Source: Prevotella sp. | Lineage (GTDB): Bacteria > Bacteroidota > Bacteroidia > Bacteroidales > Bacteroidaceae | DNA length: 41,790 nucleotides | Assembly (NCBI GenBank): GCA_017619275.1 | Contig: JAFZSR010000099.1 | Coordinates: 1 to 41,790 of the forward strand | Reading direction: 5' to 3' | Shown: positions 1 to 8,105 of the stretch, piece by piece | How the letters are laid out: each line of letters begins with the position of its first letter | Position numbering within the stretch: the first letter of the stretch is position 1 | Notes under the pieces: generated by a model | The model's input: the letters and a program-made list of their open reading frames with translations, nothing else | What the model was told of the DNA's origin: nothing | Database searches by the model: none | Translations under genes and position numbers: made by a program

Positions 1-745
1 GGTGTCCGGCGGTGAGCTCGCTCTCGGCTTCTGCCATGTCGAAGGGGCCACGGTTGGCCTCGGCGTTACCGGCGATGAGGAAGGTGACGAAAGCGATGAT
101 GGCGGGAATGTGGCCTTTGATGATGAGCCAGTTCCAAGGACCAGTCTGATACTCCACGATGCCACTCACCTGCATTGTTCCCGTCAGGATGACGGCGGTG
201 ATGAGGCAGAGGCAGAGCGACATCTCGTAAGAAATCATCTGCACGGCGCCACGCATGGCCGAGACCACCGAGTACTTGTTGTTCGAGCCCCATCCGGCGA
301 GGAAGATACCCACCACGCCGATGCTGGAGATGGCGCTGATGAGGAACAGCCCCACGTTGAAGTCGAGGATGCCCATGCCGTTGTTCCAAGGCAGGAAGCA
401 GAACGTGCCAACGGAAGCCACAATCACCAGCACGGGAGCGATGGCATAGAGCAGCTTGTCGGCCTTGTCGACGAAGAAGATCTCCTTGATGAGCATCTTC
501 AGCACGTCGGCAAAGATTTGGAGCAAGCCCCAGTAGCCTACGCGCATCGGGCCGAGACGGCACTGGAAGTAGGCGCAGACCTTGCGTTCCATGAAGATCA
601 TCAAGCAGGCAATCAGCGCGTAGGCCGTCAGCACGATAATGCCGATGAGCACGCACTCAATGAATATCGACAGGAAATCTCCCAGCCCCAGTGTCTGGCG
701 CAGGAGATTGTCGAACCATGTTGTAACTATACTAAAATCAAACAT
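1..745 (-). CDS. nuoH: NADH-quinone oxidoreductase subunit H, partial (runs off left edge)
   Basis: This is the N-terminal 248 residues of the membrane subunit that links the peripheral arm of complex I to the proton-pumping arm and helps form the quinone pocket. Reading leftwards from the ATG at 745 gives MFDFSIVTTWFDNLL, a first membrane helix, then the family-typical stretch MERKVCAYFQCRLGPMRVG, several more hydrophobic helices, and near the edge NAEANRGPFDMAEAESEL, the conserved NuoH quinone-site loop. No stop occurs before the window edge. It follows nuoCD directly, with no nuoE, nuoF or nuoG between, which fits the 11-subunit complex I of Bacteroidota that lacks the NADH dehydrogenase module. 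A palindromic repeat sits between this gene and nuoCD. The identification is firm; only the C-terminus is missing. Confidence 0.93.
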   Translation of the reverse strand, partial: MFDFSIVTTWFDNLLRQTLGLGDFLSIFIECVLIGIIVLTAYALIACLMIFMERKVCAYFQCRLGPMRVGYWGLLQIFADVLKMLIKEIFFVDKADKLLYAIAPVLVIVASVGTFCFLPWNNGMGILDFNVGLFLISAISSIGVVGIFLAGWGSNNKYSVVSAMRGAVQMISYEMSLCLCLITAVILTGTMQVSGIVEYQTGPWNWLIIKGHIPAIIAFVTFLIAGNAEANRGPFDMAEAESELTAGH

Positions 746-748
746 ATC

Positions 749-797
749 AACCCACCCCCATCCCCTCCTGGGTAGGAAGGGCGTTTGGTTACTTTGG
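749..797 (-). repeat. GC-rich palindromic half-element in the nuoCD-nuoH gap
   Basis: Read on the minus strand, this segment aligns closely with the right arm of the inverted pair at 25874-25977. Both begin AAAGTAACCAA, continue with a C-rich then G-rich imperfect palindrome, and end ATGGGGGTGGGTT or CTGGGGGTGGGTT. Only one arm is present here. It ends a few bases before the nuoH start codon, so it forms most of the intercistronic leader. Confidence 0.7.
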
Positions 798-827
798 GGG
801 TCTCCTTTTATTAAGCGTTATACATTC

Positions 828-2441
828 TTATCTATCGATATCAGGTATTACGAAGTCGATGGCGGCGCCGGTGGCCACGAGGTCGGCAATCTTCTGTCCG
901 CGCAGCATGGGGTCGAGTGCGCCTGTCAGCGAGAGGCCCATGGGGCGCATCTTCAGACGATAGGGGCTCTTGTCGCCGCGTGAGTCGAGGTAAACGCCAA
1001 ACTCGCCGCTGGCTCCTTCCACGGAGAAGTACCACTGTCCCTCGGGCACCTTGATGATAGGCTTCTGCTTCACATAGAAGTCGCCTTCGGGGATGTTGTC
1101 GATGAGCTGCTCGATGATGTGCAGACTCTGGTACATCTCGTTGATGTGGATGGTGTAGCGGTCCATGGTGTCGCAGCCGTCCATCAGTACCTGCTCCCAC
1201 TCCACCTTGTCGTACATGTCGTAGGGGTGGTTCTTGCGCACGTCGTTGGCCCAATTCGAGGCACGTCCGGCGGGGCCGGTGACGGCATACGAGATGCAGT
1301 CCTCGCGGTTCATGGGACCAACCTTCTCGAAGCGCTTGTGGGTGATGATGTTGTCGCCGAACACATCTACATACTCCTGGATGATGGGCTTCATGTAGGC
1401 CACCAGATCCTTCACGTTCTTCACGAAATTCGGGTCGATGTCGTCCTGCAGTCCACCGATGCGGTAGTAGTTCTGGATGAGTCGTCCGCCCGTTGTCTCC
1501 TCCATGCAGTTGAGCACATGCTCGCGGTCGCGCATGGAGTAGAGGAAAGCGGTGAGGGCACCCATGTCCTGCGCACAGCAGCCCACGTAGAGCAGGTGGC
1601 TGTCGATACGCTGCAGCTCGTCCATGATGGTGCGGATGTACTTGATGCGGTCGGTGAGTTCCACACCCATACCCTCTTCGATGACTCCGACGAGTGCATG
1701 GCGGTGCATCATGGCCGAGAGATAGTTCAGTCGGTCGGTCAGCGCCAGCGTCTGTGGATAGGTCATCGATTCGCACATCTTCTCAATGCCGCGATGGATA
1801 TAGCCCAAGTGCGGATAGACGCGCTTCACCACTTCGCCCTGCAGCACTGTCTGCAGACGGAGCACACCGTGGGTGGAGGGGTGCTGCGGGCCGATGTTGA
1901 TGACGTAATCGTCGCTGCTGAACAGCTTGTTCTGCTTCGACTGTAGGCAACCGTCGTTGTCGAGGTAGTACTCCAAACCGTAGTCAGGCTCCTCGTCGTC
2001 CTCCAGCGTGTAGGCGTCGTTGAATTTCCAATCCTTGCGGAAGGGATAGCCCTTGAAGTCGGAGCGCAGGAAGAGACGACGCATGTCGGGATGTCCGAGG
2101 AAGACGATGCCGTAGAAGTCGTAGACCTCGCGCTCCAAGAGATCGGCCACCTTCCAGATATTGATGACGGAAGGGATATAAGGAATGAACTGTCCGTCGG
2201 TGTCGCCGGTGCCGTTGCTCGACATGCCGTCGCCGCATACCTGCGTCTTGGCCAGCATCTTTACGCTGCAGCGCTCGTGGGTCTTGGTGTTCTCCAAGAT
2301 GTAGATGCAGCCCAGTCCTTCTTCTTTTCCAAAGTCTTCGCCCACGATGGTGACCAAGTAGTCGAAGCCCTTCTTCTCTTTCAAGTTCTGCATTTCCTTA
2401 GCGAACTTGTCAAACTCGAATGATAAGAACTCTAATTTCAT
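828..2441 (-). CDS. nuoCD: NADH-quinone oxidoreductase, fused subunits C and D
   Basis: A 537-residue fusion of the two hydrophilic subunits that build the quinone-proximal part of the complex I peripheral arm. The first roughly 170 residues are the NuoC (30 kDa) domain, with EREVYDFYGIVFLGHPDMRR and GYPFRKDW. From about residue 180 the NuoD (49 kDa) domain begins with NIGPQHPSTHGVLR and continues through GYIHRGIEKMCES and LNYLSAMMHRHAL to a C-terminal end ending FVIPDIDR. The fusion is common in Bacteroidota and some proteobacteria. The start ATG overlaps the stop of nuoB as ATGA (2438-2441), indicating translational coupling. Length and motifs are intact. Confidence 0.95.
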   Translation of the reverse strand: MKLEFLSFEFDKFAKEMQNLKEKKGFDYLVTIVGEDFGKEEGLGCIYILENTKTHERCSVKMLAKTQVCGDGMSSNGTGDTDGQFIPYIPSVINIWKVADLLEREVYDFYGIVFLGHPDMRRLFLRSDFKGYPFRKDWKFNDAYTLEDDEEPDYGLEYYLDNDGCLQSKQNKLFSSDDYVINIGPQHPSTHGVLRLQTVLQGEVVKRVYPHLGYIHRGIEKMCESMTYPQTLALTDRLNYLSAMMHRHALVGVIEEGMGVELTDRIKYIRTIMDELQRIDSHLLYVGCCAQDMGALTAFLYSMRDREHVLNCMEETTGGRLIQNYYRIGGLQDDIDPNFVKNVKDLVAYMKPIIQEYVDVFGDNIITHKRFEKVGPMNREDCISYAVTGPAGRASNWANDVRKNHPYDMYDKVEWEQVLMDGCDTMDRYTIHINEMYQSLHIIEQLIDNIPEGDFYVKQKPIIKVPEGQWYFSVEGASGEFGVYLDSRGDKSPYRLKMRPMGLSLTGALDPMLRGQKIADLVATGAAIDFVIPDIDR

Positions 2442-3190
2442 GCTTGTTCTGATTTAGTAGGGTTTGTAGGTGTGGTAGGTGTAGCGGCTGCTGCAGATTT
2501 CATTTCTTCAACAAACTCCTGGGGAACGCTGGTCACCACGATGGGCTCGCGGCGATGGTCGCCCAGTTTGTTGCGGAATGTGAGCTCCTCGTTGCTCACG
2601 CCCAGCTCGCGCTCTTCGGCCGTCTGCTTATGGTTGGCGCCGCCGAAGAATTTCTCGATTTTCACCTTGCGCTGCAGCTGCATCATGCCATACATGATGG
2701 CCTCTGGGCGCGGGGGACAGCCGGGGATGAACACGTCGACGGGCACAATCTCTTCGATGCCCTTCACCACATGGTAGCTCGACTTGAAGGGACCGCCGCT
2801 GATGGCGCATCCGCCCACGGCGATGACATACTTTGGTTCGGCCATCTCGTCGTAGAGGCGCTTCAAGGCGGGAGCCATCTTATGGGTGATGGTGCCGGCG
2901 CACATGATGAGGTCGGCCTGACGGGGTGAGTTGCGGGTCACCTCAAAACCGAAGCGGGCGAAGTCGTAACGGGCACAGCCGCAAGCCATGAACTCGATGC
3001 CACAGCACGACGTGGCAAACGTGAGCGACCACAACGAATTGGCGCGCCCCCAGTTGATGAGGCGGTCGAGCGAGCCGGTGATGACGTTCACACCGCCCTC
3101 GTGCAGTTCGTCGATGATCTTCTCTAACGACTCGTTGTCGTTCCATTCCTCGTATGGAATCGACTTGATGTGGGGCTTCTTTACTTCCAT
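2438..3190 (-). CDS. nuoB: NADH-quinone oxidoreductase subunit B
   Basis: Encodes the 250-residue subunit that carries the last iron-sulfur cluster (N2) and passes electrons to quinone. The cluster ligands are visible: the CC pair in ATSCCGIEFMACG, the single Cys in ADLIMCAGT, and the Cys in VFIPGCPPRPEA. A longer in-frame reading extends upstream to 3409, but that part lies inside nuoA in another frame. The start at 3190 (MEVKKPHIK) overlaps nuoA by only 10 bp and is the natural choice. The C-terminal 30 residues are Thr/Pro/Ala-rich (AAAATPTTPTNPT) and look like a disordered tail. It is co-transcribed with nuoA and nuoCD. Confidence 0.95.
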   Translation of the reverse strand: MEVKKPHIKSIPYEEWNDNESLEKIIDELHEGGVNVITGSLDRLINWGRANSLWSLTFATSCCGIEFMACGCARYDFARFGFEVTRNSPRQADLIMCAGTITHKMAPALKRLYDEMAEPKYVIAVGGCAISGGPFKSSYHVVKGIEEIVPVDVFIPGCPPRPEAIMYGMMQLQRKVKIEKFFGGANHKQTAEERELGVSNEELTFRNKLGDHRREPIVVTSVPQEFVEEMKSAAAATPTTPTNPTKSEQA

Positions 3191-3531
3191 TCCAGTGCTC
3201 CTTTCCGCCAGGCGTAGGCCAGGCCAAATACCAATACTAACAGGAAGAATCCGATGCTGAGCAACGCTGCTGCACCGAACTGCTTCACCACTACCGCCCA
3301 TGGATACAGAAACACTGTTTCCACATCGAACATGAGGAACAGGATGGCGAACAGGTAGTAGCCCACATGAATCGGTATCCAGCTGGTGCCACGAGTGGGA
3401 ATACCGCACTCATACGGCTCGCCTTTCACCTTTGCATACGAGCGCGGACCAATGAGCTTAGCAATAATGTAAGCCGCCGCCACCAGTGTAATTCCCGTCA
3501 GAATGACGGTAACTAACAAAGTGAAATTCAT
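3181..3531 (-). CDS. nuoA: NADH-quinone oxidoreductase subunit A
   Basis: A 116-residue membrane subunit of complex I with three hydrophobic helices (about residues 5-25, 58-80 and 87-107). Between helices 1 and 2 lies the family-typical loop GEPYECGIPTRGTSWIP with the conserved Cys, followed by VGYYLFAILFLMFDVETVFLYPW, the NuoA hallmark with acidic residues in the second helix. It is the first gene of the nuo operon. A -7 box lies at 3583-3576 on the minus strand, leaving a leader of about 35-40 nt. Length is normal for the family. Confidence 0.95.
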   Translation of the reverse strand: MNFTLLVTVILTGITLVAAAYIIAKLIGPRSYAKVKGEPYECGIPTRGTSWIPIHVGYYLFAILFLMFDVETVFLYPWAVVVKQFGAAALLSIGFFLLVLVFGLAYAWRKGALEWK

Positions 3532-3575
3532 AAAAAATATAAATGTTATAACAATATTGTTCTCAATTTCGACTG

Positions 3576-3583
3576 CAAAGGTA
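3576..3583 (-). promoter_or_regulatory. Bacteroidota -7 box (TACCTTTG) for the nuo operon
   Basis: TACCTTTG on the minus strand matches the TAnnTTTG consensus and lies 45-52 nt before the nuoA ATG. No clear TTG is seen at the expected -33 spacing. It stands back to back with the receptor promoter on the other strand. Confidence 0.6.
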
Positions 3584-3657
3584 GCTAAAATATTTCATTA
3601 ATCGGCATAAATATTTAAAATATTTGCGTATGCCACAAAAATCCCCATAAATTAGGA

Positions 3658-3688
3658 TTGTGGCGACAAAAGATTTGCACTACCTTTG
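3658..3688 (+). promoter_or_regulatory. Bacteroidota promoter for the TonB-dependent receptor
   Basis: TTG at 3658-3660, a 20-nt spacer, then TACCTTTG at 3681-3688. This -33/-7 pair has the spacing seen at several other promoters in this window. It lies 28 nt before the ATG at 3716 and rules out the longer reading that starts at 3686. Confidence 0.7.
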
Positions 3689-3715
3689 CACCCACAAATC
3701 ATAACGACACAGAAA

Positions 3716-6109
3716 ATGAACAAAACAATTGTCTTTACGCTCTTGATGGCCACAGCAGGTGTGCGGTCGGCAAGCGCGATGATTACGCCCGATGAGGCTT
3801 TAGTTGATACTTCACGTGTGGTTGACCTCGACGAGGTGGTGGTGGTGGCGCAGCCGAAGGAGCACGCCGGCTTGCGTTTGCAGCCACAGAGCAGCACCAC
3901 CTTTGCCAACGAACAGCTGCAGCAGTTGAACGTACATTCGCTCGACCAGCTGTCGCAGTTCGTTCCCTCTTTCGTGATGCCTTCCTACGGCTCACGTCTC
4001 ACGTCGTCGATGTATGTGCGCGGCATTGGTTCGCGCATCAACAATCCCGCCGTGGGCGTCTACTACGACAACCTTCCGCTCATGTCAAAGTCTGCCTTTA
4101 ATAATCATTTTTATATGATTGACCGTGTGGACGTTATGCGTGGTCCCCAAGGTACGCTCTATGGCCAAAATACCGAGGGCGGTTTGGTGCGCGTCTACTC
4201 CAGGAATCCCATGAACTATCAGGGCACCGACGTGCAGCTGGGCATCGGGACGGGCTTCTATCGCAATGTGGAGGTGGCCCATCACCATCGTCCATCCGAG
4301 CAGCTCGCTTTCACGGTGGCAGGTTTCTATAGTGGCCTGAATGGCTTCATCGACAATCAGAACTTCAGCGAGAAGAACGACAAGGCAAACGAGGCCGGTG
4401 GCAAGCTGCGACTCATCTACCAGCCTTCGCAACAGCTGAAGCTCGATTGGACGACCGACTACCAGTATACCAACCAGAACGGCTTTGGTTATGGCGAGAT
4501 GACGGGCGATGACGTGGCCGACCCCGCCACCACCATCATGAACGGCTACAAGCGTAACATGCTGAACACGGGACTGAACCTTAGCTACGACATGGGCAAC
4601 CTGCTCTTCACCTCCACCACCAGCTATCAGTTCCTGCGCGACCAGATGCTGATGGACCAGGACTACATGGTCCCCGACTTCCTGCGTCTGGAGCAGCGGC
4701 AGAAGATGAACGCCCTGACGCAGGAGTTCGTCGTCCGTTCGCAGGATGCTCAGCGCTGGCATCACGCCAGCGGTGTCTTCGGCAGCTACCAGTGGTTGCG
4801 CACCGATGCCCCCGTCAGCTTTGGCGATGCCATTACCGGCCCCATCAGCAACGCCATCACCAATGCCATGAAGAACGCCATGCAAGGTTCTATGTATCAG
4901 CGTATCTACCAGCAAATGCTCCAGCAAATGTTAGCCGGCGGAATGCCTCAGGTTGTGGCCGAGCGTCAGGCCGCTGCCGCTGCCCAGAGTGCTGTTGATG
5001 CTGCCTTGGCTGGCGTGAACATGAGTGCCGAGATGGCCGTGCCCGAGCATTTCCATACGCCCCAGCTGAACCTCGCCGCCTTCCACGAGTCGAACATCAT
5101 GCTGGCCGACCGCCTGAAGCTCACCCTCGGCCTCCGCTTTAATATAGATAAGGTGAAAATCGACTACGACGCCCTGGCCTATATGAACATGACGGGCGGC
5201 ACGGCCGACCGCCAGGCCACCTACCACCTCACGTCGCACGTCGCTGACAGCCGCTCGAAGACTTTCACCCAGCTGCTGCCAAAGTTTGGACTCACCTACA
5301 GCTTCGACGAGAACCTGGGCAACGTCTATGCCATCGTGTCGAAGGGCTACCGTGCCGGTGGCTATAACATCCAAATGTTCAGCGACATTCTGCAAACCGA
5401 CCTCAACGCCCATCAGCAGGACGCCATGCGCGGCGACTACGACGTAGAACACACCACACAAGACTACGACAATATAGCAAGCACCATCAGCTACAAGCCC
5501 GAAGAGAGCTGGAACTATGAGCTGGGCACCCACCTGAATCTGTTTGATAGTCAGATGCACTTTGACCTCGCCCTCTACTACATGCAGGTGCGCAACCAGC
5601 AGCTCTCCATCATGGAGCCAAACAGCAATTATGGCCGCATGATGGTGAATGCCGGAAAGAGCCACTCCTGCGGACTGGAGACGACACTGCGGGGACGTGC
5701 CTTCGACAACGCCCTCGATTGGGGTGTAGCCTACAGCTTCACCAATGCCAAGTTCGACGAGTACGACAACTACAACGACAATTACGTGCCCTTCGTGCCC
5801 CAGCACACGCTCAGCGCCATGGTCGATTATCGTGTTCTCAGCAAGTTGACATTTGGCGTGAACCTCACAGGCCAGGGCAAGACTTGGTGGGACGAGGCCA
5901 ACACCTACGCCCAGAAGTTCTACGCCCTGCTGGGTGCCCATGCCGACTACGACTTCGGGCCCGTGGTGGTTTCGCTGTGGGGGCGCAACCTCACCGACAC
6001 GAAGTACAACACCTTCGCAGTGAGCAGTTCGGCAGCTGGAGGCACCCGGAGCTTCGCCCAGCGGGCCAATCCCCTGCAGGTGGGGCTCGACGTGCGCCTC
6101 CACTTCTGA
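3716..6109 (+). CDS. TonB-dependent outer-membrane receptor
   Basis: A 797-residue outer-membrane transporter with signal peptide MNKTIVFTLLMATAGVRSASA. The plug domain follows: ELVDTSRVVDLDEVVVVAQ-like N-terminus, SSMYVRGIGSRINNPAVGVY, and the classic DRVDVMRGPQGTLYGQNTEGG. The rest is an alternating beta-barrel ending in a terminal aromatic residue (VRLHF). No carboxypeptidase-like N-terminal domain and no SusD partner are present, so it resembles siderophore, cobalamin or small-molecule receptors of the classical type rather than SusC. An odd Ala/Gln/Met-rich insert (about residues 380-430, NAMKNAMQGSMYQRIYQQML) looks like a helical loop in the barrel. The start at 3716 was chosen from the promoter and signal peptide. 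The substrate cannot be told from sequence. Confidence 0.9.
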   Translation: MNKTIVFTLLMATAGVRSASAMITPDEALVDTSRVVDLDEVVVVAQPKEHAGLRLQPQSSTTFANEQLQQLNVHSLDQLSQFVPSFVMPSYGSRLTSSMYVRGIGSRINNPAVGVYYDNLPLMSKSAFNNHFYMIDRVDVMRGPQGTLYGQNTEGGLVRVYSRNPMNYQGTDVQLGIGTGFYRNVEVAHHHRPSEQLAFTVAGFYSGLNGFIDNQNFSEKNDKANEAGGKLRLIYQPSQQLKLDWTTDYQYTNQNGFGYGEMTGDDVADPATTIMNGYKRNMLNTGLNLSYDMGNLLFTSTTSYQFLRDQMLMDQDYMVPDFLRLEQRQKMNALTQEFVVRSQDAQRWHHASGVFGSYQWLRTDAPVSFGDAITGPISNAITNAMKNAMQGSMYQRIYQQMLQQMLAGGMPQVVAERQAAAAAQSAVDAALAGVNMSAEMAVPEHFHTPQLNLAAFHESNIMLADRLKLTLGLRFNIDKVKIDYDALAYMNMTGGTADRQATYHLTSHVADSRSKTFTQLLPKFGLTYSFDENLGNVYAIVSKGYRAGGYNIQMFSDILQTDLNAHQQDAMRGDYDVEHTTQDYDNIASTISYKPEESWNYELGTHLNLFDSQMHFDLALYYMQVRNQQLSIMEPNSNYGRMMVNAGKSHSCGLETTLRGRAFDNALDWGVAYSFTNAKFDEYDNYNDNYVPFVPQHTLSAMVDYRVLSKLTFGVNLTGQGKTWWDEANTYAQKFYALLGAHADYDFGPVVVSLWGRNLTDTKYNTFAVSSSAAGGTRSFAQRANPLQVGLDVRLHF

Positions 6110-6135
6110 CGCAGAGGAAAAAGTGAGCGATATTC

Positions 6136-6166
6136 TTGGCTGTTTCATTAATAATCCCTACCTTTG
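6136..6166 (+). promoter_or_regulatory. Bacteroidota promoter for mazG
   Basis: TTG at 6136-6138, a 20-nt spacer, then TACCTTTG at 6159-6166. The predicted transcription start falls at about 6172, almost on the first ATG (6175). This suggests either a nearly leaderless mRNA or use of the second ATG at 6187. Confidence 0.7.
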
Positions 6167-6174
6167 CATAAAAA

Positions 6175-7050
6175 ATGGAACATACCATGCATACGCGAGA
6201 AGAACAGATGCAGGCCTTCGGGCGCTTGCTCGACGTGCTCGACCAGTTGCGCGAGAAGTGCCCGTGGGACCGCAAACAAACCAACGAGAGCCTGAGGCCC
6301 AACACGATAGAGGAGACTTACGAGCTGTGCGATGCCTTGGCGCGCGGCGACCAGCACGACACCATGAAGGAGCTGGGCGACGTGATGATGCACCTTTGCT
6401 TCTATGCAAAGATTGGCAGCGAGCAAGGGGCTTTCGACGTCTACGATGTGCTGCGCCAACAGGCCGACAAGCTCATCTTCCGTCATCCTCACATCTATCA
6501 TCCCAGTCAGGTGGGGCAGGACCATCCTTTGCCCCTGCCCTTCGGCGAAACCAGCGAGGAGCGCGAGTTTGCCAATGCCAAGACTGCGGCGGAAGTGCTG
6601 CAGAACTGGGAACAGATTAAGCTGAAGGAAAAAGACGGCAACAAGACTGTGCTGAGTGGCGTGCCCGCAGCGCTGCCCTCGATGATCAAGGCCTACAGAA
6701 TACAAGACAAGGCCCGTAATGTGGGCTTCGACTGGCAACAGAAAGAGGACGTGTGGGACAAGGTGCGCGAGGAGTTGAACGAGCTGGAGGCAGAACTGCG
6801 CAAGGAGGACAAGGAGGCATCGACCAACGAGCTGGGCGACTTCCTCTTCGCCGTCATCAATGCCGCCCGACTCTACAAGCTCAACCCAGATAACGCCCTG
6901 GAACGCACCAACGCCAAGTTCATCCGCCGCTTCAACTACATCGAGCAGCACAGCATCCGAGTAGGTCGCCCGCTCACCGAGATGACCCTGCAGGAGATGG
7001 ACGAACTGTGGAACGAGGCCAAGCGACAGGAAGATTCGGATGCCCATTGA
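6175..7050 (+). CDS. mazG: Nucleoside triphosphate pyrophosphohydrolase MazG
   Basis: A 291-residue all-alpha NTP pyrophosphohydrolase that hydrolyses (d)NTPs to NMP and pyrophosphate, a house-cleaning activity. Both tandem MazG domains are visible. The N-terminal one has CPWDRKQTNESLRPNTIEE with the metal-binding EE and ELGDVMMHL. The C-terminal one has KVREELNELEAEL followed by NELGDFLFAVINAAR. Length is close to the usual 260-290. Two starts are possible: 6175 (MEHTMHTREEQ) or 6187 (MHTREEQ). The promoter position favours the second, giving 287 residues. The gene stands alone between two promoters and is followed by the first AT-rich palindrome, which could also end its transcript. Confidence 0.93.
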   Translation: MEHTMHTREEQMQAFGRLLDVLDQLREKCPWDRKQTNESLRPNTIEETYELCDALARGDQHDTMKELGDVMMHLCFYAKIGSEQGAFDVYDVLRQQADKLIFRHPHIYHPSQVGQDHPLPLPFGETSEEREFANAKTAAEVLQNWEQIKLKEKDGNKTVLSGVPAALPSMIKAYRIQDKARNVGFDWQQKEDVWDKVREELNELEAELRKEDKEASTNELGDFLFAVINAARLYKLNPDNALERTNAKFIRRFNYIEQHSIRVGRPLTEMTLQEMDELWNEAKRQEDSDAH

Positions 7051-7070
7051 GGGCTCGGTAGCGAGGCGGC

Positions 7071-7150
7071 AAAAAATCTCGTACGAGATTTTTTCAAAAG
7101 TCGTTACCATTTTTCAAAAAGTCGTTACCAAAATTTTCAATGGCAACGTC
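7071..7150. repeat. AT-rich CGTACG palindrome with 21-bp-spaced words, copy 1
   Basis: The palindrome A6-TCTCGTACGAGA-T6 occupies 7071-7094. Downstream, CGTTACC begins at 7102 and again at 7123, and CAACGTC at 7144, so the three words are exactly 21 bp apart. The words sit in runs of T and A (TTTTTCAAAAAG). The block lies between mazG and the lipoprotein gene, just before the promoter of the latter. The palindrome with its T run could act as a bidirectional terminator. Confidence 0.85.
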
Positions 7151-7175
7151 TACCCAAGAATAATTCCCAAACTGC

Positions 7176-7206
7176 TTGGCGGTTTGGGGATTTTTTCATA
7201 CCTTTG
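7176..7206 (+). promoter_or_regulatory. Bacteroidota promoter for the orphan lipoprotein
   Basis: TTG at 7176-7178, a 20-nt spacer, then TACCTTTG at 7199-7206. It leaves a leader of about 45 nt before the ATG at 7257. Confidence 0.7.
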
Positions 7207-7256
7207 CAAAGCCGTAAAGCTATGATACGATTGAACAACCAAAATTACGTAAGAAC

Positions 7257-7919
7257 ATGAAGCAATACACCTATACGCTCATTGCATTGGCCGCGTTATG
7301 GATGTCGGCCTGCGATATGCGGCAGCCTCTGAAGGTGGGCTATGAAGAACCGCGCGAATCACTGGAGAACGTCGATTCCACCATCTATGGATTCTGTGGC
7401 AGGGCCAGCACCGCGAAGCAGCTGCAGCTCATCACCGCCACCAACGACACATTATATATTAATGTGGAGGAGGCACGCACCCGTGGCCGCGTGCTTGGGG
7501 GCTATGCCACGGGCGACGAGCTGTATGTGCTGCCCGCTGCCGACCATGGCGTGGCGCAGCTGGTCATCAACAAAGCCGGGCTGCTGGGCGAGTGGGCCAT
7601 GCCCAGTCCCTACGATGGCAGCTCGCCTGCTGGCATCATCATCAAGGACGGCGGCGAGGCCGAGAGCTTGGAGCAGCAGGGCGACATCATCTACAAGTCG
7701 TGGCGCATCTTCAATGGTCAGATACAGATTGTGGAGACCCGCGACGACGGCACCGACATCGACTACATGCAGACCTACGACATCACGCGCATGACGCGCG
7801 ATTCGCTCTACTTGGTGAACTCCGAAGAGTCGTATGAGTATGGCAGATACAATCCCGCCATCGACGACCTTGGCGTGGAACTCGACTACGACTCGCAGGA
7901 AACCTTCGACTTGTTCTGA
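7257..7919 (+). CDS. Predicted lipoprotein of unknown function
   Basis: A 220-residue protein beginning MKQYTYTLIALAALWMSACD, a lipoprotein-type signal peptide with the likely lipidated Cys at residue 19. The mature part is acidic and mixed alpha/beta, with YGFCGRASTAKQLQLI, a DDGTDIDYMQTYDITR segment and a DYDSQETFDLF C-terminus. I do not recognise the family. It has its own promoter and is followed by a long hairpin, so it appears monocistronic. Likely role: an envelope-anchored protein. No catalytic motif is evident. Confidence 0.8.
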   Translation: MKQYTYTLIALAALWMSACDMRQPLKVGYEEPRESLENVDSTIYGFCGRASTAKQLQLITATNDTLYINVEEARTRGRVLGGYATGDELYVLPAADHGVAQLVINKAGLLGEWAMPSPYDGSSPAGIIIKDGGEAESLEQQGDIIYKSWRIFNGQIQIVETRDDGTDIDYMQTYDITRMTRDSLYLVNSEESYEYGRYNPAIDDLGVELDYDSQETFDLF

Positions 7920-7998
7920 TTTATATATGGAAAGAAATTTCGGGAAATTAGGATTAATTTCTGCTTCCGCTTGATGCTTAGTGAATTACAAAAACAAT

Positions 7999-8062
7999 GC
8001 GCAGCCCTTCCCCTCTTGACCCCTCCCCGTAAGGGCAGGGTTCAAGAGGGGAAGGGCTGCGC
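7999..8062. terminator. 64-nt hairpin between the lipoprotein gene and rnz
   Basis: A perfect 20-bp stem: 7999-8018 (GCGCAGCCCTTCCCCTCTTG) pairs with 8043-8062, with an inner C-rich/G-rich partial palindrome (CCCCTCCCCGTAAGGG). There is no T run after it, so a classical intrinsic terminator is uncertain. The inner core resembles the GC-rich palindromic elements at 25874 and 28494, so it may be a relative of that repeat family. Confidence 0.6.
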
Positions 8063-8105
8063 GATCAAAAGCGAAATAATTACAATCACTTAAACCCCAC
8101 TGGTA

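Noticed and set aside
1119-1946. Open frame on the plus strand opposite nuoCD
   Set aside because: The translation is His/Val-rich antisense of a certain gene with no start context; it is a shadow.
3191-3409. N-terminal extension of NuoB
   Set aside because: It lies wholly inside nuoA in another frame, and NuoB homologues begin near MEVKKPHIK.
4931-6148. Long open frame antisense to the TonB receptor gene
   Set aside because: It mirrors the receptor reading frame, has no recognisable domain or promoter, and arises from the G/C-rich third positions of the sense gene.
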